Assembly (NCBI GenBank): GCA_937995655.1 | Contig: CALKJI010000005.1 | Location: 186,001-250,000 of the forward strand | Direction: 5' to 3' | DNA: 64,000 nucleotides | Source of the DNA: an uncultured Pseudothermotoga sp. | GTDB taxonomy: Bacteria; Thermotogota; Thermotogae; Thermotogales; DSM-5069 | Shown: piece after piece, positions 20,426 through 28,879 of the stretch | Layout of the letters: each line of letters starts with the position of its first letter | How positions within the stretch are numbered: position 1 is the stretch's first letter | Translations under genes and position numbers: made by a program | The notes under the pieces: generated by a model | Seen by the model: the letters and a program-made list of their open reading frames with translations, nothing else | Told to the model about the DNA's origin: nothing | The model's database searches: none

Positions 20426-20803
20426 ATGAGACACAGAATGCTAAGAAATCATATAGGAACTTACGGTAGTCATACACGCTCTTTGTTGAAGAATCAAATG
20501 AGGGAGTTGGTTGAGCACAAGAGTATTGTGACGACTGTAACTAAGGCCAAGGTTGTTCAGAAAGCTTTCGAAAAACTTATGACAAAAGCCGTAAAAGCTG
20601 CAAAAGCTGACAAAGCGGAAAGTGTTTCTTTAAGAAGGCAAATAGATTATTATCTTTGCGATAGAAAGCTCACAAACAAACTTGTAGACGAGATCGCTAA
20701 ATCGACAGACAAGGCCAGTGGGTTCACCAGAATGGTCCGAATTGGTAGAAGGCGTGGAGATGCCTCCGAAATGGTTTTGCTTCAAATAATTGAAAAACAA
20801 TAG
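20426..20803 (+). CDS. rplQ: 50S ribosomal protein L17
   Basis: Large-subunit protein near the tunnel exit; 125 residues. It begins MRHRMLRNHIGTYGSHTRSLL with the family LxxxxRELVEHKSIVTTVTKAK segment. AAGGGAGG (20411-20418) precedes the ATG. Last gene of the ribosomal supercluster, followed at once by a strong terminator. Confidence 0.97.
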   Translation: MRHRMLRNHIGTYGSHTRSLLKNQMRELVEHKSIVTTVTKAKVVQKAFEKLMTKAVKAAKADKAESVSLRRQIDYYLCDRKLTNKLVDEIAKSTDKASGFTRMVRIGRRRGDASEMVLLQIIEKQ

Positions 20804-20835
20804 AAAATCCCCCTTACTGGGGGGTTTGCCTTTTC
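20804..20835 (+). terminator. Terminator of the ribosomal supercluster
   Basis: AAATCCCCC (20805-20813), loop TTACT, then GGGGGGTTT (20819-20827; one G.U pair), followed by GCCTTTT. It lies immediately after the rplQ stop. Confidence 0.85.
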
Positions 20836-20845
20836 AGTGAATCTC

Positions 20846-20874
20846 TTGACTAAAAGATGTTTATCTGGTAAATT
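20846..20874 (+). promoter_or_regulatory. rho: Promoter of rho and the genes after it
   Basis: TTGACT (20846-20851), 17 bases, TAAATT (20869-20874). Predicted start near 20881 leaves an untranslated leader of about 90 bases before the rho TTG. Rho is autoregulated by attenuation in its leader in E. coli; I see no strong hairpin in this one. Confidence 0.7.
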
Positions 20875-20968
20875 TTAGTTGTAACCTCTTTTATTAGATT
20901 CCCAACCCTGTTTAGTGCCCTTTACTTCTTTTGTGCTTGGTGTTATATCCGATTTGGAGGTGTTCTTC

Positions 20969-22267
20969 TTGGTTAATAATGAACAAGAAAAAAGTGAGCA
21001 TGTTACTGTAAAAATTGATGATTTGGAACGCATGACGATCAGAGAGTTGTACGACTTAGCCAAGAAATATGATATACCGCGGTACACAACTTTGAGAAAA
21101 CGTGATCTCATCTTTTCGATACTTGAAGCCCAAGCGAAATCTCATGGTCTGTTTTTTGGGACAGGGGTCTTGGAAATCCTCCCTGATGGGTATGGATTTC
21201 TTAGAAGTGGGGACAACTTACTGCCCAGTGCAAATGATATTTACATATCACAGTCTCAGATAAGAAAATTCAACTTGAACACTGGAGATATAATATCTGG
21301 CATTATCAGGCCGCCAAAGGAAAGTGAAAAATTCTTTGCAATGATAAAGATCGAGGCTGTGAATTTCAGACCTCCAGAGGCAACAAGCGAAAGAGTGAAT
21401 TTTGAGAATTTGACCCCTGATTATCCAAGAGAACGCTTTGTACTTGAAACATCCAGGGATGTTCTTTCAACCAGATTGATTGATATTTTCGCACCTGCTG
21501 GTAAAGGTCAGCGTGGTATGATAGTGGCTCCGCCGAAAGCTGGTAAAACTACATTGCTAAAGGAAATAGCAAATGGGATAGCCTCAAATCATCCAGAGAC
21601 GCATAGAATTGTGCTTCTTATTGACGAAAGACCCGAAGAAGTAACGGACATACGTGAATCGGTGAACGCACAAGTTATCGCTGCCCCATTTGACATGGCA
21701 CCTGACAAACAGATAAAGATCGCTGAATTAACATTAGAAATGGCGAAAAGGCTGGTTGAATATGGCCACGATGTTGTTATCCTGCTAGACAGCTTGACCA
21801 GGCTTGCGAGAGTCTACAACATACAGGTACCACCCAGTGGAAAGTTGTTGAGTGGTGGTGTCGACCCAGCGGCTCTTTACAAACCAAAACACTTTTTCGG
21901 TGCCGCACGAAGCACTCGAGAGGGTGGTAGTCTTACAATCATAGCAACAGCTCTGATTGAAACTGGCTCTAAGATGGACGAAGTGATCTTTGAGGAATTC
22001 AAAGGCACTGGCAACATGGAATTAGTCTTATCAAGACAGCTTGCCAATAAAAGGATCTTCCCAGCTATCAATCTTCAACTCTCTGGCACTCGTAAGGAAG
22101 AATTGTTGTTAAGTGAAGATATGTTGAAAAAAGTGTGGATACTCAGAAGAGTCTTGAGTGGCATGACAGAAGAAGAAGGCTTGAACTTTATTTTAAGGAA
22201 AATTCAAGAGACAGAGTCAAATGAAGATTTTCTTGCTCTAATTGATCAGCAGAAGGTAAAATATTAG
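20969..22267 (+). CDS. rho: Transcription termination factor Rho
   Basis: Hexameric RNA-dependent ATPase that ends transcripts; 432 residues. The Rho_N helical part ([18 protein letters not shown] region near 23-40) is followed by the cold-shock-like RNA-binding domain with [14 protein letters not shown], the Walker [10 protein letters not shown] (K193), Walker B VVILLDS and the Q-loop/R-loop region. TTG at 20969 was chosen: GGAGGTG (20956-20962) sits 6 bases upstream. An in-frame GTG at 20915 would place the SD inside the gene. Confidence 0.96.
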   Translation: MVNNEQEKSEHVTVKIDDLERMTIRELYDLAKKYDIPRYTTLRKRDLIFSILEAQAKSHGLFFGTGVLEILPDGYGFLRSGDNLLPSANDIYISQSQIRKFNLNTGDIISGIIRPPKESEKFFAMIKIEAVNFRPPEATSERVNFENLTPDYPRERFVLETSRDVLSTRLIDIFAPAGKGQRGMIVAPPKAGKTTLLKEIANGIASNHPETHRIVLLIDERPEEVTDIRESVNAQVIAAPFDMAPDKQIKIAELTLEMAKRLVEYGHDVVILLDSLTRLARVYNIQVPPSGKLLSGGVDPAALYKPKHFFGAARSTREGGSLTIIATALIETGSKMDEVIFEEFKGTGNMELVLSRQLANKRIFPAINLQLSGTRKEELLLSEDMLKKVWILRRVLSGMTEEEGLNFILRKIQETESNEDFLALIDQQKVKY

Positions 22268-22282
22268 ACGGAGGTAGAGATT

Positions 22283-23227
22283 TTGTATGTAATCGGAGTA
22301 GATCTTGGAGGAACAAATTTCGCAGTTGGACTTGTTGATGAATCTGGAAAGATTATCGCTCGAAGTCAAGGAAAGACAAAGGTAGATGACGGCCCACAAG
22401 TCGTTGCTAAGAGATTGGCTGAGGCAGTGAATGAGGTACGAAAAGGTGCTGAGGTATCAGCTGTAGGAATTGGTTCTCCTGGTAGCATAGATCACAACAA
22501 AGGTGTCGTAAGATTTTCTCCGAACTTCCCAGGGTGGCACGACTTTCCTTTGGCTGAAGAGGTGAAAAAATATACTAATCTTGAAATCTACGTTGAGAAC
22601 GATGCAAATGCTTATGCCCTGGGGGAACATACCTTTGGAGTAGGGCGTGGTTGTGACCATCTTGTTTGCCTTACGCTCGGAACGGGTATAGGCGGAGGAG
22701 TGATAACACACGGAGTTCTTTTGAGGGGTAGTACCGGAATAGGTGCCGAGTTAGGGCATATGAACGTGCTGCCCAATGGCCCCAAATGCGGTTGTGGGTC
22801 AAATGGATGTCTTGAAGCTCTTGCCTCAGCGACTGCAATGAAGAAGTTTGTTCTTGATGGATATCCAAGACACATGAATTCGTCGCTCTTTGAGCAAAAG
22901 AAGCCAGATCAAATTACACCGAAGGATATTTTTGAACATGCAAAGATGGGTGATCATTTTGCATTGAGTATCTTCGATAGGGTCGTTAACGCTATAGCTG
23001 TAGCTGTGGGCAGTTTGGTCAATATATTCAATCCGCAACTGATCATTCTCGGCGGAGGCATAGCAAGTGCTGGAGAGTTTCTACTCAACCCTATTGTTGA
23101 GAGGTCAAGAGATTATGTTTTACCAACGATGCTAGGGACTTACCAACTCAAACTGAGTGAGTTGGGCAAAGATGCTGGAATTTTGGGAGCAGCCTCGATT
23201 GTTGTTGAAAGGATGAGGAAGATGTGA
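22283..23227 (+). CDS. glk: ROK-family glucokinase
   Basis: Phosphorylates glucose with ATP as the first step of glycolysis, if it acts like characterised ROK glucokinases; 314 residues. The phosphate-binding DLGGTN is at residues 7-12, the catalytic Asp is D107 (ENDANA), and the ROK zinc site is H159, C169, C171 and C176 (GHM...CGCGSNGC). No DNA-binding amino domain is present, so it is an enzyme and not a NagC-type repressor. It begins with TTG at 22283 after GGAGGTAG. Placement right after rho matches the T. maritima order as I recall it. Other hexoses as substrates cannot be excluded. Confidence 0.88.
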   Translation: MYVIGVDLGGTNFAVGLVDESGKIIARSQGKTKVDDGPQVVAKRLAEAVNEVRKGAEVSAVGIGSPGSIDHNKGVVRFSPNFPGWHDFPLAEEVKKYTNLEIYVENDANAYALGEHTFGVGRGCDHLVCLTLGTGIGGGVITHGVLLRGSTGIGAELGHMNVLPNGPKCGCGSNGCLEALASATAMKKFVLDGYPRHMNSSLFEQKKPDQITPKDIFEHAKMGDHFALSIFDRVVNAIAVAVGSLVNIFNPQLIILGGGIASAGEFLLNPIVERSRDYVLPTMLGTYQLKLSELGKDAGILGAASIVVERMRKM

Positions 23228-23697
23228 ATATTTTGCTCATATCGGATCTACACGTGCCTACCAGGTTAGCCACTTTGCCCAAGGAACTCTTACATCTGGC
23301 TCAGAAGGTTGATTCAGTTTTTGTTGCCGGTGATTTTGTCGACCTACAAACAGTTTTAGCTTTGCAAAATGCTTCCAGACAGTTTTACGCAGTTCACGGC
23401 AATATGGATGACATTGAAGTGAAGGACTATCTTCCATCAAAGATGTTATTTCAAATTGAGCAGCTGAAGATTGGTATGTGTCACGGTTGGGGATCACCTC
23501 AACAGATCCGCGAAAGGATTCTTTCCACCATCCATGAAAAACCTGACATTCTATTCTACGGTCATACTCACAAAATTGATGACTCTTTTCTCGGCTCCGT
23601 GCGGTTCATAAATCCAGGCTCATTCTGTGATGATAGGAGTTTTGCGCTGGTGGAATTATGTGGCAATCAAGTGAAGATAGAATTCAAGAGATTGTAG
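23224..23697 (+). CDS. YfcE/MJ0936-type metallophosphodiesterase
   Basis: Small calcineurin-like phosphoesterase of 157 residues. The dinuclear metal motifs are complete: DLH (D8, H10), GDFVD (D37), GNMD (N60), H87 in MCHGW, and GHTH (H114, H116). Relatives hydrolyse model phosphodiesters such as bis-pNPP, and the physiological substrate is generally unknown. It starts with GTG at 23224 in a GTGA overlap with the kinase stop, so it is probably translationally coupled. Its 3' end overlaps the next gene by 40 bases. Confidence 0.87.
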   Translation: MNILLISDLHVPTRLATLPKELLHLAQKVDSVFVAGDFVDLQTVLALQNASRQFYAVHGNMDDIEVKDYLPSKMLFQIEQLKIGMCHGWGSPQQIRERILSTIHEKPDILFYGHTHKIDDSFLGSVRFINPGSFCDDRSFALVELCGNQVKIEFKRL

Positions 23698-24641
23698 ATG
23701 AAATTCTACAGGACATAAGGGCTACAGTACCAGGTAGGTTGTTAGTGGCTTTTTCTGGTGGTGAAGACAGCTCGCTTGTAGCCTTTCTTTGTAAACGAGC
23801 CCTTGGCAAGGACAGAGTTACACTCGTGACGGTCAATTGGGGTCCTTTTACATACAGTACTGCAAGGAGTGGCGTCATCGAAGTAGCAAAAAATCTTGAT
23901 CTTGATTTAATATTCGTGGATGGATCTTTGAGACAATCTGAAGTTTGGCGTCACGGACCGAGTTGCAATCTGTGTACCAGATTTGCGAAACTTCAATCTG
24001 TACTTGATGTGGATCCTCTATCATATGTCGCTACTGGATCAAATCTTTCAGACAGTTGGGGACAGAATGGGATAAAGATCAATGGCAGAATTTACTCACC
24101 TTTGATTAAACTTGACAAAAGAACTATTCGTCTATTACTTGAACACTTTGGTATTCAGCCGATGAAGATAGGGGAATCCAGCGTCCGAGAAGGTTGCAAG
24201 CTAAAACATCTTTTGAAGATGATGACGAATCCATCATATCACGGTAGAGCTGTCAGCAGCGCTAATGAAATTTTACTCTCCTTTTTAAGGGAAATCGATT
24301 ACAACTCTGTACTAGCAAATGTAAAGATAGTTGGCCCTTTATCCAAAAATATTGCTCTGGTGAATGTATTACCTAATTTGAACGATTCTCAATCGAATGA
24401 AATTATTCGAAGACTCAGAGATATAGAAGTTATAGAAGAGATCCATGTCTTGAAAAATCCCATCAAACTGAAAATTTTGGCAAACCCGGGTTTGTTCAAT
24501 GATCCGATGGCGAGGCTAAGGGTTTTTGAAGGATTCATTGAAAAAGATTTCGCTGTTCCTATCTCTGCTGAGTGGTATAAATCTTCCAATCATCGTTTGA
24601 GGACTTTTCAAGTATTAGGTTTTGAATATGAAAATCCATGA
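23658..24641 (+). CDS. PP-loop ATPase, LarE/TtuA-like, with candidate Fe-S cysteines
   Basis: 327 residues. The pyrophosphatase loop SGGEDS (33-38) marks an adenylating N-type ATP pyrophosphatase. Three cysteines stand out: C103 and C106 in SCNLC, and C180 in REGCKLKHL. That CxxC plus distant Cys pattern resembles sulfur transferases such as TtuA/TtcA and Fe-S-type LarE, where three Cys hold a [4Fe-4S] cluster. The segment ATGSNLSD (125-132) corresponds to the substrate loop of the LarE group but differs in detail. The carboxy 110 residues are not recognised. The ATG at 23658 has GGTGGAA upstream. Role inferred: tRNA thiolation or sulfur insertion; not certain. Confidence 0.7.
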   Translation: MWQSSEDRIQEIVDEILQDIRATVPGRLLVAFSGGEDSSLVAFLCKRALGKDRVTLVTVNWGPFTYSTARSGVIEVAKNLDLDLIFVDGSLRQSEVWRHGPSCNLCTRFAKLQSVLDVDPLSYVATGSNLSDSWGQNGIKINGRIYSPLIKLDKRTIRLLLEHFGIQPMKIGESSVREGCKLKHLLKMMTNPSYHGRAVSSANEILLSFLREIDYNSVLANVKIVGPLSKNIALVNVLPNLNDSQSNEIIRRLRDIEVIEEIHVLKNPIKLKILANPGLFNDPMARLRVFEGFIEKDFAVPISAEWYKSSNHRLRTFQVLGFEYENP

Positions 24642-27438
24642 GATTTTCGGCAAAATCAAAGATAAACCGGTTTTAGTAATAGTTCCTACAGAACACGAAG
24701 CACAGTCATTGGCAGCGCAGTTGAAGGCAAGGTATTTTCCTTCTCATGATGTCTTCCCTTTTGAAGATATACCTGTTTCTTTTTCAGTGAGAAAAAATCG
24801 TATAGAAACGCTATGGGAACTGGCGAATGGTTCAAGGATCATTGTAGTTACGACGCTTCATGCGCTCAGCAGAAAAACGTTTTCTTGTGATCAATTAAAA
24901 ACTATTGCAAGAATTCTAAGAGTTGGAGATGAATTTCGAAATTTTCAGGAATTCTTGTTCAAGATTGGTTATGAAAGAACTTTTCTTGTGAGGAGTCAAG
25001 GTGAATTCTCCGTAAGAGGTAATATAGTCGATTTCTTTGGCCCTCTTTACAATAGACCAGTTAGAATTGAGACCTTTGGTAACAAGATCGAGGATATCAG
25101 ATTTTTTGATGTGATTTCTCAACGTTCTGTGGAGACTTTGAACCAGGTAGTGCTGTTGCCTTGTCGTGAATACGTCGGTGCTATTCATTCCTTCGATACA
25201 GTTCCGGGAAAGGCCGGATCTAATTCCACCATCTTTGATTACGCCTCTTTTAATACTTTCATCGTTCATTTTGAAAAATGCCAGGAGGAATTTGCCAAAA
25301 GAGAGAGAGAAAGTAGGGAGATTCTTCAGAATGATTTGATCGACGAATATGTGACCCATTCCCAAGTAACATTAGCAGAGTTGATCAAGCATATTGGGGA
25401 ATTCACACCGTTAGAATTAGATCCTAAAACCTTAAAGGCAACTATAAGGATCTCTAGTATAGAAGAGTTGCCAATTTTAGACGAAGAGGAACTCAACGAA
25501 GGTGATTATGTTGTTCACAAAGACTACGGCATAGGATTCTATAAAGGTGTGGAAAGAATTCAGAATGCACTGGGTTTGAGAGAGTACATTGTCATAGGAT
25601 ATGAAGACTCCACAATATATGTTCCAGTCGAAAGGCTTAACAGAGTTCACAAGTATATTGGAGATATTCAAAACGTAAAGATAGACAGACTAAATTCTAA
25701 AAGCTGGACAAAGCGTGTTGAGAAGGTCAGACAAAATTTAAGAGAAAAGGTTGCTGAACTCATTCAAATATATATAAAAAGACAGCAAACAAAGGGACTG
25801 AGATTGGTTGGTGATGTAGAACTTGAAAGGGCATTTGCACAAACCTTTCCTTATGTGGAGACTCAAGATCAAGCCATGGCAATTGAGGAAGTCCTCAACG
25901 ATTTAGCAAGCGATCAACCGATGGATAGACTTCTCTGTGGGGATGCCGGCAATGGAAAAACTGAGGTGGCGTTGAGGGCTGCCTTTAGGTCGGTAGTGTC
26001 TGGAAAACAAGTTGCTGTTTTGGTTCCGACGACGGTTCTGGGAAGGCAACACTACAAAGTTTTTAAAGAGAGAATGGAACCTTTTGGAATTCGTGTTGAG
26101 ATCATAGATCGTTTTGTGAGTAAGACTCAAAAAGATAAAATTGTAGAGGAGCTGCGTGGTGGTAAGATAGATGTTATCATCGGTACCCATGCACTCTTGT
26201 CTAAAAGGATAAGTTTTTCAGATCTTGGACTTGCTATTATAGACGAAGAGCAGAATTTTGGAGTGCTACAGAAAGAAAAATTCAAGGCTATGAGAGTGAA
26301 TGTCAATGTGCTCTCACTCAGCGCAACACCGATTCCAAGGACCCTTCATATGGCCTTGATTGGAATGAAAGATATGAGCGTTCTCAACACACCTCCTTTC
26401 GGCAGACTACCCGTTATCACATATGTTGTGAGGTATAGCGAATTACTCATCAGAGCAGCGATATTGAGAGAAGTTAATCGAGGAGGGCAGGTTATCTACG
26501 TACATAACAGAATACAAGAAATATATGATGTCTATGAAAAACTGAAAAAGATAGTTCCAGAGGTTAGAATCGTTGTTGCCCACGGTAGAATGGACTCACG
26601 AGAACTTGCAGAAGCGGTCAAGAGTTTTTATGAACATGAGTCTGATGTGATCTTATGCACTTCCATCTTAGAGAATGGAATCGATATTCCAAATGCAAAC
26701 ACATTAATAGTTAATGATTCATACCGATATGGACTGGCTCAGCTTTACCAACTTAGAGGTAGGGTAGGTCGTAGTGACAGACGAGCCTTTGCATATTTTC
26801 TTTATGATTTAGAACAAGGCGACTTGGCTACAAAAAGGCTCCAGGTTATAAAGCAGTTTTCAGGACCTGGAAGTGGATTACAAATTGCCATGAAAGATAT
26901 GCAGATGAGAGGAATAGGCTCTGTTTTCGGTTTGGAACAACACGGCGATATAAATGAAATCGGACTAAATCTTTACATGGAACTCCTAAGCGAGCAATTG
27001 AGAGAGGCAAGGGGTGAATCAGTCATAGATCAGTATCATCAAATTGACACTGAAATAGAAGGTATACCAGGGGAGTTGATCATCCCTTCAGATTATATAG
27101 AGAATCCCATAGAACGTATGAGAATATATAGGAGATTAGCATCTTGTAAAAGCCCTGAAGAAGTTGATGATATCTTGTTTGAACTCAGAGATAGATTTGG
27201 CGATTGTCCTCAACAAGTCAAATTGTTGGGAGAAGTTCTAAAACTCAGGCTAGTAGCATATTTCAAAGGAATAAAGAAAATAAAATATGCAGAAAATGTG
27301 TTGGAAATTGTTAGTGAGAAACAGTTGAGTTTCAGAACAACTAACAAATATCTTTACAACGAAAGATTCGGGACTTATTACTTCTATAATGTAGAACCCA
27401 ATGATATGGTTATTTACTTGAGAAAGTTACTTTCGTGA
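24628..27438 (+). CDS. mfd: Transcription-repair coupling factor Mfd, short form
   Basis: ATP-dependent translocase that removes stalled RNA polymerase and recruits UvrA; 936 residues, versus about 1150 in E. coli. A reduced UvrB-like amino part (1-200), the RNA-polymerase-interaction domain around 285-380 (GDYVVHKDYGIGFYKG), and a RecG-like helicase core follow: Walker A GDAGNGKT (K444; usually GDVGYGKT), DEEQ at 539-542 (often DEEH), LRGRVGRSDRR near 710, then the carboxy TRCF domain. The ATG at 24628 overlaps the upstream gene by 14 bases; a TTG at 24622 is possible. Confidence 0.95.
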   Translation: MKIHEIFGKIKDKPVLVIVPTEHEAQSLAAQLKARYFPSHDVFPFEDIPVSFSVRKNRIETLWELANGSRIIVVTTLHALSRKTFSCDQLKTIARILRVGDEFRNFQEFLFKIGYERTFLVRSQGEFSVRGNIVDFFGPLYNRPVRIETFGNKIEDIRFFDVISQRSVETLNQVVLLPCREYVGAIHSFDTVPGKAGSNSTIFDYASFNTFIVHFEKCQEEFAKRERESREILQNDLIDEYVTHSQVTLAELIKHIGEFTPLELDPKTLKATIRISSIEELPILDEEELNEGDYVVHKDYGIGFYKGVERIQNALGLREYIVIGYEDSTIYVPVERLNRVHKYIGDIQNVKIDRLNSKSWTKRVEKVRQNLREKVAELIQIYIKRQQTKGLRLVGDVELERAFAQTFPYVETQDQAMAIEEVLNDLASDQPMDRLLCGDAGNGKTEVALRAAFRSVVSGKQVAVLVPTTVLGRQHYKVFKERMEPFGIRVEIIDRFVSKTQKDKIVEELRGGKIDVIIGTHALLSKRISFSDLGLAIIDEEQNFGVLQKEKFKAMRVNVNVLSLSATPIPRTLHMALIGMKDMSVLNTPPFGRLPVITYVVRYSELLIRAAILREVNRGGQVIYVHNRIQEIYDVYEKLKKIVPEVRIVVAHGRMDSRELAEAVKSFYEHESDVILCTSILENGIDIPNANTLIVNDSYRYGLAQLYQLRGRVGRSDRRAFAYFLYDLEQGDLATKRLQVIKQFSGPGSGLQIAMKDMQMRGIGSVFGLEQHGDINEIGLNLYMELLSEQLREARGESVIDQYHQIDTEIEGIPGELIIPSDYIENPIERMRIYRRLASCKSPEEVDDILFELRDRFGDCPQQVKLLGEVLKLRLVAYFKGIKKIKYAENVLEIVSEKQLSFRTTNKYLYNERFGTYYFYNVEPNDMVIYLRKLLS

Positions 27439-28116
27439 AACCACTTGGAACAGGTAATCATTGGCACTCTTGAACACAAATATGTCGGTTCGCTTTGATT
27501 TCTTTTGAGACAATTCGAGCACAAGATCTTTGTCCATTATCATGTATCTTTTAGCACTTCCAATTGGCACAGATCTGTAGTAGCCAACAAATTCAAGTTT
27601 TTCCAGATTTTGTTTGTAACGCATCAGAAAGATTTCCAAAGCTCGCAATGCTGTGTCGGTTTTAGGAAAAGGTGATGGTTTCAACCTCATAACTCTCAAG
27701 ACAGGAAGATTTTTTTCTTTGATTTGCACCCTTATGGGATTTTGTTGTCCAGATCCAAGATCAGCAAAGTGAAGAACTTGTGATTTGACCAAGCATTGGA
27801 AGGATTCCATCTGATAAAGTCGGGGCCTAGAGATCTTGGGATGTATCGTTCCTTCACTCACCGAAACTGTTTTCATGCAATCAAGTGAACCGATCTGTAC
27901 ATTATGTTGGCTTTCTTCAAGCGATTTGATTGACAGATCCCTTTCCGGTAATCTTAGTTCTTTTATAAAGCAACAAAATGGACTCCAGTTTTCGTTTATG
28001 GTTATCGTAACCGGTAGATTCTTAACAGTGGGTGTGAATGGTTCTTGGACGCTATTGACTTTAATTATTCCCAACTCCATTTTTAGTGACTCAATCAACT
28101 GCCGGAAGATTTGCAT
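27427..28116 (-). CDS. Unrecognised protein, last gene of motility cluster
   Basis: 229 residues, soluble, with no signal peptide or membrane segment. I do not recognise a domain. It is rich in basic residues (about one in six is K or R) with scattered Cys (FCCF near 48, plus C79 and C107). It is the third unknown gene after fliA and overlaps the preceding unknown gene by 22 bases if the ATG at 28116 is used. An ATG at 28080 (residue 13) would remove the overlap; neither has a clear SD. Its 3' end overlaps the convergent mfd by 12 bases. Motility-related function is inferred only from position. Confidence 0.65.
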   Translation of the reverse strand: MQIFRQLIESLKMELGIIKVNSVQEPFTPTVKNLPVTITINENWSPFCCFIKELRLPERDLSIKSLEESQHNVQIGSLDCMKTVSVSEGTIHPKISRPRLYQMESFQCLVKSQVLHFADLGSGQQNPIRVQIKEKNLPVLRVMRLKPSPFPKTDTALRALEIFLMRYKQNLEKLEFVGYYRSVPIGSAKRYMIMDKDLVLELSQKKSKRTDIFVFKSANDYLFQVVSRK

Positions 28117-28586
28117 ATGTACTCAAGCGCTTTTTGAAGCCTCTGAAACGGTTCAAGAATATCGATTTCTTCTGCAAGTTGTTTCAGCCTTTCCAATTTC
28201 TCTTTGGTAATTTCTCTTGATGAAGAAATTCGAATGGCACTTGCTCCGAATTGGATAATACATTCATCTGTGCTTGACTGGTCGGTTTGTTCTACGGAAG
28301 GGATAGTCTGAACAACGAAGTAAGCGTTTTCTGATGAATTTGTCAAGATTGAGTTATCGGTGAAAACAATTTCAGGTTTATTTTCAATCTTTTTCAGAAG
28401 TGACTTTGCAATAACTTCAATGTTCAGATAACTCTCTAAAGACTTACCGTAGAGAATTCTCTGCAGGGGAGTTGGCACTATCGGATCAGTGTACTTGAAT
28501 TCACAGGGTATACCCGATTCATCGACTATAAGTAAACCACCGATGTATTTATCGTCAATCTTTTTAACGGACAAATAGCCTATCAT
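28095..28586 (-). CDS. Unrecognised protein in motility cluster
   Basis: 163 residues, no membrane segment. The amino half looks like a small alpha/beta domain beginning MIGYLSVKKIDDKYIGG. A predicted helix near the carboxy end (EITKEKLERLKQLAEEIDIL) is followed by an amphipathic segment ending KSSGS. The ATG at 28586 overlaps the upstream stop by ATGA, so it is translated with the gene before it. No family assigned. Its constant company with fliA, cheC and cheD suggests a motility role (inference). Confidence 0.7.
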   Translation of the reverse strand: MIGYLSVKKIDDKYIGGLLIVDESGIPCEFKYTDPIVPTPLQRILYGKSLESYLNIEVIAKSLLKKIENKPEIVFTDNSILTNSSENAYFVVQTIPSVEQTDQSSTDECIIQFGASAIRISSSREITKEKLERLKQLAEEIDILEPFQRLQKALEYICKSSGS

Positions 28587-28879
28587 AACCGCACATCCAA
28601 AAGGAATCCCTTTTTCTCTTCCTTTTCTGGTTGCTGCTTTTTCTTACCAAAATAATATCCTCCAGAACCTCCACCACCTTCTTCGGTTGAGGTTTTCACA
28701 ATCTTTTCTTCGATTTTGTTCTCCGGATTGACCATTCGCATTTGCTGTTCTGCCTGACCTATGATCTGTGATTTCATCAACTGACCGGCCGCTATTTGAG
28801 CATTGATACTCTGTGCAGCCGTTGAGGATATATCAGTTCCTTTCACAATCACTGTCTGAAGATCGATCGGAGTTATCAT
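28583..28879 (-). CDS. Small unrecognised protein overlapping fliA
   Basis: 98 residues. The amino end reads MITPIDLQTVIVKG, the middle is Gln/Ala-rich and helical (residues 20-48), then a Gly-rich linker (EEGGGGSGGYY, 67-77) and a Lys/Glu stretch end in FLLDVRL. Small proteins with a xDLQ amino end and a hydrophobic-Asp carboxy end occur near fliA in some Firmicutes as I remember, but I cannot name the family. The SD GGGGGAAG lies 3 bases from the ATG; the gene overlaps the fliA 3' end by 47 bases, an unusually long overlap. Confidence 0.7.
   Translation of the reverse strand: MITPIDLQTVIVKGTDISSTAAQSINAQIAAGQLMKSQIIGQAEQQMRMVNPENKIEEKIVKTSTEEGGGGSGGYYFGKKKQQPEKEEKKGFLLDVRL

Noticed and set aside
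24622-24627. TTG at 24622 as the mfd start
   Set aside because: The ATG two codons later is the stronger start codon; the difference is two residues and cannot be settled from sequence.
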